DNA of 6,773 nt from Flavobacteriaceae bacterium (GTDB lineage: Bacteria; Bacteroidota; Bacteroidia; Flavobacteriales; Flavobacteriaceae), in assembly GCA_019752245.1 (NCBI GenBank), contig JAIEMH010000185.1, forward strand, positions 1-6,773, written 5' to 3'. Below, piece by piece: positions 1 through 5,566 of the stretch. The position numbers and the translations under genes are program-made. The notes beneath the pieces were generated by a model that saw only the letters and a list, made by a program, of their open reading frames with translations, did no database searches and was not told the DNA's origin. Position 1 is the first letter of the stretch; every line of letters begins with the position of its first letter.

Positions 1-111
1 CAATGTTTCTCCTTCATTGTCATCGTCACTGCATGAGGTTGTAAAAAAACTTAAACAACCAATCATCAAGACTAATGCAATACTTCTACTTCTCATACTT
101 ACTTTTTTCAT
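1..111 (-). CDS. Lipoprotein, N-terminal fragment (runs off left edge)
   Basis: A frame opens with ATG at 111-109 and stays open for 37 codons to the window edge. The start, MKKVSMRSRS, is followed by a hydrophobic stretch (residues 11-25) and a lipobox-like TTSC with the cysteine at residue 27. This is a type II signal peptide, cleaved before Cys27, so the mature protein should be a lipidated membrane protein. Directly after the cysteine comes SDDDNEGE. An acidic run at this position matches the lipoprotein export signal described in Bacteroidota, which sends lipoproteins to the cell surface, so surface exposure is inferred. The rest of the protein, and hence its function, lies outside the window. 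It has its own promoter candidate (137-144) and is separated from the upstream small gene by 111 bp, so it is probably not part of the kdp operon. Confidence 0.72.
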   Translation of the reverse strand, partial: MKKVSMRSRSIALVLMIGCLSFFTTSCSDDDNEGETL

Positions 112-136
112 ACTTTCTTTGTTAAATTATTAATGA

Positions 137-144
137 CAAAGTTA
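137..144 (-). promoter_or_regulatory. Candidate -7 promoter element for the lipoprotein gene
   Basis: On the minus strand this reads TAACTTTG, an exact match to the TAnnTTTG -7 consensus of the Bacteroidota primary sigma factor. It lies 25 bp upstream of the lipoprotein ATG, which would give a 5' leader of roughly 20 nt. The nearest upstream TTG that could serve as the -33 element is about 27 nt away, longer than the usual spacing of about 19-21. The -33 half is therefore weak, and the call rests on the -7 match and its position. Confidence 0.4.
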
Positions 145-222
145 GTTTTGATATGAATGTAGATTATTATACAATAATATATATTACTTGCATAAATGCG
201 ATTTACTCAAAAAGTAAGATTT

Positions 223-570
223 CTAATTCTTTTCTTTTGGATTATCTTGATTTTCTGGACTTGAATTGGAATACCTATTTTTGGTAATATCAAAATTCTT
301 ATCCCTATTTTCTAACATAACTTTACCGACTTCTTCTTTCGCCGTACTTGGTTTTGTGCTTAAAATCTTATTAGTTTCAGGTTCATGATTTTGTTCATCA
401 TGATCTGTATTTCTTGCTCTTTGTACAATTTTTGTAACTCCATTTTTATCGGTTTCCATTTCAGATTTCATTAAAGAATCCGGTTGATTTTCCTTGTTTA
501 AATCCGATATAATATTGCTACTACTTTGCTTGTTGTTCATTTTTTTAGAACCTAAATCGTTATCTTCCAT
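223..570 (-). CDS. Small, highly hydrophilic protein of unknown function (115 aa)
   Basis: I do not recognise a family. The 115-residue product has no signal peptide, membrane segment or cysteine. It is dominated by polar and charged residues (about 17 Asn, 15 Lys, 12 Glu, 12 Ser, 10 Asp), with one Phe, one Tyr and no Trp. It is therefore probably cytoplasmic and intrinsically disordered. Glycine is too scarce (3 residues) for a classical hydrophilin. The start is Met1 at 570; Met11 (at 540) is an alternative. It ends with TAG at 223-225. It follows the kinase gene by 94 bp on the same strand and may be read through from the kdp operon, but the spacer carries an inverted repeat, so separate transcription is possible. 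The long open frame in AT-rich DNA and its position between two same-strand genes favour a real gene. The low-complexity sequence leaves some doubt. Confidence 0.55.
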   Translation of the reverse strand: MEDNDLGSKKMNNKQSSSNIISDLNKENQPDSLMKSEMETDKNGVTKIVQRARNTDHDEQNHEPETNKILSTKPSTAKEEVGKVMLENRDKNFDITKNRYSNSSPENQDNPKEKN

Positions 571-589
571 GACCTAAATATTTAAATTA

Positions 590-654
590 TTGATACGATA
601 AAGTTATTCTAAATAAATGTTTTAATGTTACATAATTTCTTTTTATTGTATCAA
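590..654. repeat. Inverted repeat in the kinase / small-protein spacer
   Basis: Arms at 590-602 (TTGATACGATAAA) and 642-654 (TTTATTGTATCAA) are complementary at 12 of 13 positions, separated by a 39-nt AT-rich loop. It fills most of the 94-bp spacer between the histidine kinase stop and the small gene's start. No U-run follows on the minus strand, so a standard intrinsic terminator is unlikely. It could be a regulator binding site or an RNA hairpin. AT-rich DNA gives some chance matches, so this is the weakest of the four spacer repeats. Confidence 0.4.
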
Positions 655-664
655 AAATCCAACT

Positions 665-2383
665 TTAAACCATTACCAATTTAAAATAAAAAGTACTTCC
701 TAGACCCAGTTCGCTCTCAACTCCTATCGTTCCGTTTTGGGCTTCGATGAATTCTTTAGAAATCGCTAAACCAAGTCCAGTACCGGATTTATGACTTCCT
801 GGAATTTGGAAATATTTATCAAAAACTTTCGATTGATAACGCTTGTCAATTCCTTTTCCTTTATCGGTAACTTGAAAAATAATTTGATTCTTTTCTTCTT
901 TCAATTTTACAGTAACAACACTATTTTCTGACGAATAGCGGATGGCATTTGTCAAGAAATTAATCAAAACCCATGATGATTTTTCGCTATCTGCTTTTAC
1001 CTCGGATAGATTATTTTCAGACTCCAATATAACTTCAATCTGTTTTTGTTCTGCCTGAACTTTAACTGCTTCGATAGCGTATTTTGCAATTTCATTTGGG
1101 CTACTTTTTTCAATGTTCAATTGAATATTTCCAGTTTCAACTTGGGATAATTCTAACAATTCACCAGTAATTTTTAACAAACGCTGACTATCATCTTTGA
1201 TACTGTCAATCAGTTGTTTTTGATCTTCATTTATAGTTCCAGTTGAAGTGTTTTCAAGTAATTGTAAACTCATTTTGATAGAAGAAATCGGCGTTTTTAA
1301 TTCGTGTGAAACTGTTGCAATGAAATTTGTTTTTGCGAAATCCAATTCTTTAAAAATAGTAATATTTCTTAAGATTATTACGTTTCCAATGTCAATTGAT
1401 TGTTCTTCTCCAGTAGGTTTTATGGTAATGTTTATATTTTCTTTTTCGAAATAACTTTCTTTTCCATCAGCAAAAATTTTCATCGGATGCGCTTTCGGAC
1501 TTTCCAATTCATTGATGATTAACGATTTCATCAAATCGTTTTTCAAAGCTAAAGTTGTAGCCAATTGACCAATAACTTCTTCTTGTTTTAGACCGATAAT
1601 TTTCAATGCTTCGTCGTTTACAAACAAAACGTTTCCATCATTATCTAAACCAATAATTGGATCGTGCATGTTGTTAATTAGAGTTTCCAAACGCTTTTTT
1701 TCAAATGTCAATTTGTGCAAACTACTATTGGAATATTCTTCCAGTTTTTCAGCCATAGTATTGAATGATCTTGCTAAATCTCCATACTCATTATGGTTTT
1801 GAAAATGAACTCGTTCAGAGTAATTTCTATTAGCAATTTCTTTGATACTTCCAGTCAATTCCTTAATCGGATTTGCAATGTTATTTGGAAGATTCACCAT
1901 CAAATTAAAAGCAATTAAAAAGCATAAAGTTCCAACAACTGCAATCCACAAATTGGCAGTTTCGGCAGTGCTTTTAGCGATATCACTCTTCACTTTTATG
2001 GCATTCATATTGAGCTTCATAATCTCAAAAGTATCATGACGAATTTGTGCTTTAATCGTTTCATCAGACCTATTTTTCTCTAATAATTGAAAACTTTTCT
2101 TAAGATTATAGGTGGCTTTATCTTCGCCTGTTTCAGTAATATTAGCCAATTGTTTCTTTAAATTGGTCTCAAAAAGAAGAATAGCTTTTGGCTCATCTTT
2201 AGTCATTTCATCCAAAGACGAAAGCATATTTCTAGAATATTCCAATGTTTCATAATTGGCTTTCAGAATGTTTTGAGTATCTTTTTTAATAGAAAAAATG
2301 TAATAAGCACTCACTAATGAAAGGACTATTATTAAAATAAATAACAATCCTACTCCGAGATTTAATTTGGTTTTAATTTTCAT
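665..2383 (-). CDS. Membrane sensor histidine kinase (HAMP-PAS-HisKA-HATPase_c), probable KdpD kinase partner
   Basis: This is a 572-residue inner-membrane histidine kinase that should autophosphorylate and pass phosphate to a response regulator not present in the window. Order: membrane segment 9-31, a mostly helical periplasmic region about 32-145, membrane segment 146-163, HAMP about 164-218, and a PAS domain about 228-345. The HisKA domain has the H-box SHELKTP (359-365, phospho-acceptor His360). The catalytic domain has an N-box (NFLTNAIRYS, Asn479), G1 box DKGKGID (507-513), F-box FDKYF (521-525) and G2 box GTGLGLA (534-540). All catalytic motifs are intact. HELKT fits the HExxT pattern of bifunctional kinase/phosphatases. 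It lacks the KdpD N-terminal domain, the USP domain and the four closely spaced membrane helices of E. coli KdpD. The KdpD-USP gene lies 119 bp upstream on the same strand, so the two are inferred to form one sensor in two chains. The response regulator partner is unknown. Confidence 0.93.
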   Translation of the reverse strand: MKIKTKLNLGVGLLFILIIVLSLVSAYYIFSIKKDTQNILKANYETLEYSRNMLSSLDEMTKDEPKAILLFETNLKKQLANITETGEDKATYNLKKSFQLLEKNRSDETIKAQIRHDTFEIMKLNMNAIKVKSDIAKSTAETANLWIAVVGTLCFLIAFNLMVNLPNNIANPIKELTGSIKEIANRNYSERVHFQNHNEYGDLARSFNTMAEKLEEYSNSSLHKLTFEKKRLETLINNMHDPIIGLDNDGNVLFVNDEALKIIGLKQEEVIGQLATTLALKNDLMKSLIINELESPKAHPMKIFADGKESYFEKENINITIKPTGEEQSIDIGNVIILRNITIFKELDFAKTNFIATVSHELKTPISSIKMSLQLLENTSTGTINEDQKQLIDSIKDDSQRLLKITGELLELSQVETGNIQLNIEKSSPNEIAKYAIEAVKVQAEQKQIEVILESENNLSEVKADSEKSSWVLINFLTNAIRYSSENSVVTVKLKEEKNQIIFQVTDKGKGIDKRYQSKVFDKYFQIPGSHKSGTGLGLAISKEFIEAQNGTIGVESELGLGSTFYFKLVMV

Positions 2384-2412
2384 TTTTTTACAGATTTAAA
2401 CTGTTTATTTTT

Positions 2413-2492
2413 CCATGTAAGGCATTCAAGAACATATAAGTAAGAGGTTATTTTTAAATCATTTCTTATATGTTCTTGAATACCTTATATGG
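2413..2492. repeat. Long inverted repeat between kdpD and the kinase gene
   Basis: Arms at 2413-2443 and 2462-2492 are complementary at 28 of 31 positions, with a perfect 17-bp core (ATTCAAGAACATATAAG, 2424-2440, against 2465-2481) and an 18-nt loop. As RNA this would be a strong hairpin filling about two thirds of the 119-bp spacer. In the direction of transcription (minus strand) the hairpin is followed by A-rich sequence, not a U-run, so it does not look like a simple terminator. A palindromic intergenic repeat, an mRNA processing or stability element, or a partial attenuator between the two sensor genes are all possible. Confidence 0.75.
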
Positions 2493-2502
2493 TTTATTCT
2501 TT

Positions 2503-3630
2503 TTAAGACAAAATCACTAAATCAACATTCGACTGTGACAAACTATTGAGCAATCTTCTAAAAATAGTTGTAGACAAAATTACTTTAAATAAATTGAAGT
2601 GCGGTTTTCCAATACATACCGTTGTGATGTTTTTTTGATCCACAATTTTCAACATCGCATCAGTGATATTTGAACTTTCAATTTTAATAACTTCAGCTCC
2701 AAGTTGTGTGGCCAATTTGAAATTATTAATCAAATGACGTTGTTTGTCCAATGCAATTTTATTCGGACTTTCCTTTGGAGTTTCTACATACAAAACATAC
2801 CAACTTCCGTTGTAATAACTTGCCAATCGCGCTGCTTTTCTGATTACAATTTTGGCTGTTTTATCATTACTACTAATACACGCCAATAGTTTTTCGTGTT
2901 TTAAAGCAAGGTTTTTAGGAACTTCATTCTCCACTTTTCGAACCACTTGACTTGCAACTTCTTTCAATGCCAATTCCCGCAATTGCAGAATTTGATCCGA
3001 CTTAAAAAAGTTAGTCAACGCCGTTTGGATTTTATCTTGCGTGTAAATTTTTCCTTCTTTCAAACGCGAAATTAAATCTTCAGAAGTCAAATCGATATTC
3101 ACAACTTCATCTGCCAATCGCAACACATTATCTGGAACTCGTTCTTGAACATCAACGCCAGTTATACGTTTCACATCTTCGTTCAAACTCTCAATATGCT
3201 GAATGTTCACCGCAGAAATTACGTTAATTCCAGCTTCAAGAATCTCCAAAACATCTTGCCAACGCTTTTCATTTTTGCTTCCTTCAATGTTGGTGTGCGC
3301 CAATTCATCCACAATCACAACTTCTGGACGCAAATTGATAATGGCTTGAACATCCATTTCCTCCAGATTTTTTCCTTTATAGAAAATACTTCGTCGTGGA
3401 ATCACTGGCAAACCATCAAGCAATTCATGAGTTTCTTTACGAAAATGGGTTTCGATATAGCCAATTTTAACATCAATTCCGTTTTTCAAAAGCGTGTGTG
3501 CTTCCTGTAACATACGAAAGGTTTTGCCCACACCAGCACTCATACCAATGTAAATCTTGAATTTTCCTTTTCGTGATTTCTGAATTAAATCGAGGAAATG
3601 TTGGGCGTTATTTTGTTTTTCTTGTTCCAT
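2503..3630 (-). CDS. kdpD: Short KdpD: N-terminal KdpD sensor domain plus USP domain, no kinase
   Basis: This 375-residue soluble protein matches only the N-terminal cytoplasmic half of E. coli KdpD (about 894 aa). The KdpD domain (about 22-230) carries the Walker A-like GMSAGVGKT (29-37), the family motif GYIETHFRKET (57-67), the Walker B-like VVIVDELAHTN (104-114) and NIQHIESLN (142-150). A universal stress protein-like domain follows (about 246-375), with GKPH at 341-344. There are no membrane helices and no HisKA or HATPase domain, so it cannot signal alone. It most likely regulates the separate histidine kinase encoded just downstream in response to K+ or turgor. The end is a normal stop with no leftover kinase sequence in any frame of the spacer, so this is a stable split gene and not a frameshifted KdpD. 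The start is the only Met before the conserved block. The leader shows no Shine-Dalgarno sequence. Such short KdpDs are, as I recall, usual in Bacteroidota. Confidence 0.94.
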   Translation of the reverse strand: MEQEKQNNAQHFLDLIQKSRKGKFKIYIGMSAGVGKTFRMLQEAHTLLKNGIDVKIGYIETHFRKETHELLDGLPVIPRRSIFYKGKNLEEMDVQAIINLRPEVVIVDELAHTNIEGSKNEKRWQDVLEILEAGINVISAVNIQHIESLNEDVKRITGVDVQERVPDNVLRLADEVVNIDLTSEDLISRLKEGKIYTQDKIQTALTNFFKSDQILQLRELALKEVASQVVRKVENEVPKNLALKHEKLLACISSNDKTAKIVIRKAARLASYYNGSWYVLYVETPKESPNKIALDKQRHLINNFKLATQLGAEVIKIESSNITDAMLKIVDQKNITTVCIGKPHFNLFKVILSTTIFRRLLNSLSQSNVDLVILS

Positions 3631-3640
3631 TTATGAGGAA

Positions 3641-3734
3641 TTGTATACCGTATAAAGTATGAATGTATAATGTACTTAATAGTCAATTTGAATCTTCTTT
3701 TTCAATATACATCAATACTTTATACAATATACAG
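3641..3734. repeat. Long inverted repeat between porin and kdpD
   Basis: Arms at 3641-3674 and 3701-3734 are complementary at 27 of 34 positions, including a perfect 11-bp core (GTATAAAGTAT 3650-3660 against ATACTTTATAC 3715-3725), around a 26-nt loop. It occupies most of the 117-bp spacer. The arms also have internal GTATA/TATAC repeats, so the whole block looks like a degenerate palindromic intergenic repeat. It ends about 10 bp before the kdpD start codon on the minus strand, so folding in the mRNA could affect initiation of kdpD translation. There is no downstream U-run. Confidence 0.68.
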
Positions 3735-3747
3735 AAGAATCAAATAG

Positions 3748-4830
3748 TTAAAACGAAATCGCCAACGAAGTCGTTAAAAAAGTATTGTTATCTGTTGGAT
3801 TTCCGTTTTTCATAAAAACTTCATCTTTACTTGCTAAGTTTCTAGCTTCAATTCTAAACATCACATTATCAGAAACTAAATAATCAAAGTTTGCAGAAAA
3901 TCCGTAAGTTTTGAATCCGTTTTCAGTTCCAGTTGCAATGATTACGCCTTTCTCATCATCATAATATTCACCTCTTGCTGCCAACTGAATTTTAGCTGTT
4001 GGTTTGTATTGCAAAATCAAAACTGGCGAAAACCAAGTATCATATTTAGTACTTTTATTAGCACTTTGTTGCGAACCAATATCAAATCCAGCGGTTAAAT
4101 TAGTTTTATCAGATAATTTAAATTGTCCGTACAAGTTATGAAAATACCTCCATTTTCTATCATTATCTGGTTGTTCATTTCCTGCATAAGTGCTCCAGTT
4201 TAAAGTCGTTTTTGAACTTGGTTTATACGTAATTTGCGTTCCAAAAGCCGGCGTTTGATTGCCTTCAATTTTCTGAATTCGTTGCCAACCATTTAAATAT
4301 AATGCAGCCAAATACCATTTTTCAGATTTAGAAGTATATCCAATCTTGACTCCAGCTTCATAATAAGGCGAATTATCAGCTAAAATACTTCTAGTCAACG
4401 TTTGGCAATCTTTTCCAATAGCACTTTCAAAACCAATGTGCGATGGCATAATTCCGGCGTCAACCCACAAATTATTTTTCGAAGAAATTTTCACACCAAT
4501 ATTGGCTTCATATACATTTTTTAGCAAATCCTGTTCGGCTGCCAAGTTATATTCGGCATAAGTTCCAGCCATAATTGCCAAATTTCCACGCACATTATCT
4601 TTTGCATAATTTACTTTTGCTAAACCTAAATTCAAGTTCAACTCATTGTGTTTGTTATGACTGTACACAAATCCCGGACGAACATGATTGTCTGGATTTC
4701 CAAAATCATAACTATAATACGTTTCAATATATCCCGAAAACGTTAGTGGACTTTTCTCTTTTGCCACTTCTTGAGCGTTTACGGTTGTAAATCCTAATGC
4801 TACAAGAGCAGTAAATACTATTTTTTTCAT
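3748..4830 (-). CDS. Outer-membrane beta-barrel porin (BBP2 / OmpL-like) of the kdp operon
   Basis: The 360-residue product begins with a clear signal peptide (MKK plus a hydrophobic core, cleavage expected after VNA at residue 19, before Gln20). The mature part alternates polar and hydrophobic residues, is rich in Tyr, Trp, Asn and Gly, and ends in Phe (AISF), the usual C-terminal signature of barrels inserted by the BAM machinery. The pattern SGYIETYYSYDF near the mature N-terminus (32-43) and the GIMPSHIGFES segment (126-136) fit the Bacteroidota family 'putative beta-barrel porin-2' (BBP2, formerly DUF1597). It has one cysteine (142) and no TonB box or plug. It should form a diffusion channel. 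Its place between kdpC and kdpD suggests that it lets K+ or other ions cross the outer membrane under K+ limitation. This role is inferred from position only. The start at 4830 is set by the signal peptide. Confidence 0.87.
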   Translation of the reverse strand: MKKIVFTALVALGFTTVNAQEVAKEKSPLTFSGYIETYYSYDFGNPDNHVRPGFVYSHNKHNELNLNLGLAKVNYAKDNVRGNLAIMAGTYAEYNLAAEQDLLKNVYEANIGVKISSKNNLWVDAGIMPSHIGFESAIGKDCQTLTRSILADNSPYYEAGVKIGYTSKSEKWYLAALYLNGWQRIQKIEGNQTPAFGTQITYKPSSKTTLNWSTYAGNEQPDNDRKWRYFHNLYGQFKLSDKTNLTAGFDIGSQQSANKSTKYDTWFSPVLILQYKPTAKIQLAARGEYYDDEKGVIIATGTENGFKTYGFSANFDYLVSDNVMFRIEARNLASKDEVFMKNGNPTDNNTFLTTSLAISF

Positions 4831-4855
4831 TTTATTTAATTATTTTTATTTGAAG

Positions 4856-4927
4856 CTAATCCAGCTATCCACTATATCTTTGGGTTCGAACAACGAACCC
4901 AAAGGATGCCGTTTCTATCTGGGCTAG
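4856..4927 (-). repeat. Structured intergenic element (three stacked helices), probable flavobacterial repeat
   Basis: Three nested helices can be drawn on either strand. The central hairpin is a perfect 11-bp stem, CTTTGGGTTCG (4878-4888) against CGAACCCAAAG (4894-4904), with a 5-nt loop. Outside it, GCTATCC (4864-4870) pairs with GGATGC (4904-4909) with one bulged base. An outer helix pairs CTAATCCAG (4856-4864) with CTGGGCTAG (4919-4927), with one mismatch and one possible G-U pair. Adjacent helices share an end base. The minus-strand flanks (CTAGCCCAGATAGAAACGG on the left, GGATAGCTGGATTAGC on the right) resemble, from memory, a short structured sequence repeated between genes in many Flavobacterium genomes. 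The element is more GC-rich than its surroundings. It lies in the 133-bp spacer between kdpC and the porin gene and has no U-run after it on the minus strand. A conserved non-coding RNA structure such as the Flavo-1 motif is an alternative to a mobile palindromic repeat. Confidence 0.72.
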
Positions 4928-4963
4928 GGCTTTTCGTTTTTGAAGAACTTTTCTTAATTACTA

Positions 4964-5518
4964 TTATTTCAACTCATCCAAAGCAACATTCAACTCCAAA
5001 ACATTCACTATTGAAGTTCCCACAACTGAGGATTTATTAATTTTGGATTCTACCAATTTTTTTACTTTATCTTCTGATAATTTTCTTTCTTTAGCAACAC
5101 GTTTTACTTGCATCAATGCGCCTTTTGGTGAAATATTTGGATCCAATCCACTTCCAGAAGCTGTAACCATATCAGCAGGAATATCCGATTTTTTTAAATA
5201 AGGATGTACTAATAATAAAGTATCAATTCTTTTTTGTACCAAAGTCAAATAATCGGCATTGCTTGGTCCTTTATTGCTTCCGGCACTTCCAGCAGCATTA
5301 TAATCTACTGCCGATGGTCGTCCCCAAAAGTAATTTGACTTATCGAATTTCTGACCAATTTTTTGGTAACCAACTACTTTTCCGTTTACAGAAATAGTTT
5401 CGCCCTTTCCGCTATTTGGCGCTAATTGAGCAATTCCGTATATCGCTAACGGATAAATTACCGCTAATAAAACCACCATTAACACTGTTAATTTTATTAT
5501 TGAGAATGTATTTTTCAT
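4964..5518 (-). CDS. kdpC: Potassium-transporting ATPase KdpC subunit
   Basis: KdpC is the small subunit of the KdpFABC K+ pump. It has one inner-membrane helix and a periplasmic domain that stabilises the KdpA-KdpB assembly. The 184-residue length is normal for the family. The N-terminal helix is at about 8-31, and the conserved blocks follow in order: YFWGRPS (63-69), SNKGPSN (81-87; the usual form is SNxGPSN), and SGSGLDPNISP (121-131), then a basic stretch with VKRVAKERKL (138-147). It starts 48 bp after the kdpB stop on the same strand, with an A-rich leader and no Shine-Dalgarno sequence, and is surely co-transcribed with kdpB. Nothing suggests truncation. The start at 5518 gives a normal N-terminus directly before the membrane helix. 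Confidence 0.97.
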   Translation of the reverse strand: MKNTFSIIKLTVLMVVLLAVIYPLAIYGIAQLAPNSGKGETISVNGKVVGYQKIGQKFDKSNYFWGRPSAVDYNAAGSAGSNKGPSNADYLTLVQKRIDTLLLVHPYLKKSDIPADMVTASGSGLDPNISPKGALMQVKRVAKERKLSEDKVKKLVESKINKSSVVGTSIVNVLELNVALDELK

Positions 5519-5542
5519 TTTTTTATTTTAAAATTATTTACA

Positions 5543-5557
5543 AAACTTTTAAAGTTT
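5543..5557. repeat. Short palindrome in the kdpB-kdpC spacer
   Basis: AAACTTT (5543-5549) and AAAGTTT (5551-5557) are perfect inverse complements around a single T. The stem is AT-only apart from one G-C pair, and the loop would have to open, so it is a weak RNA hairpin at best. It could be chance in this composition. It is listed because every other spacer in the operon also holds an inverted repeat. Confidence 0.25.
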
Positions 5558-5566
5558 ACATGCTAT

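Noticed and set aside
190..218. Small hairpins after the hydrophilic gene (TTACT...AGTAA and GCATAAATGC) as a terminator
   Set aside because: Stems of only 4-5 bp in AT-rich DNA without a clear U-run; not distinguishable from chance.
223..570. Hydrophilin or LEA-type stress protein
   Set aside because: Highly hydrophilic, but with only 3 glycines in 115 residues and no repeated LEA motif, it does not meet the usual definition.
2413..2492. Intrinsic terminator after kdpD
   Set aside because: The stem is AT-rich and is followed on the minus strand by A-rich sequence, not a U-run. The T-rich stretch lies on the plus-strand side, where no gene is transcribed.
2384..2502. kdpD and the kinase as one KdpD broken by a frameshift
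   Set aside because: The spacer has no coding similarity to KdpD. The kinase has its own start, a proper N-terminal membrane helix, a periplasmic region, HAMP and PAS. The two are complete separate proteins.
3145..3510. 121-codon open frame on the plus strand
   Set aside because: It lies wholly inside kdpD, whose minus-strand frame shows clear family motifs. The plus-strand translation is a low-complexity Phe/Asn/His-rich product with no recognisable domain.
4878..4904. Intrinsic terminator after kdpC
   Set aside because: The 11-bp stem is strong, but the minus-strand sequence after it (GATATAGTGG) has no U-run, and further helices enclose it. A structured repeat or RNA element fits better.
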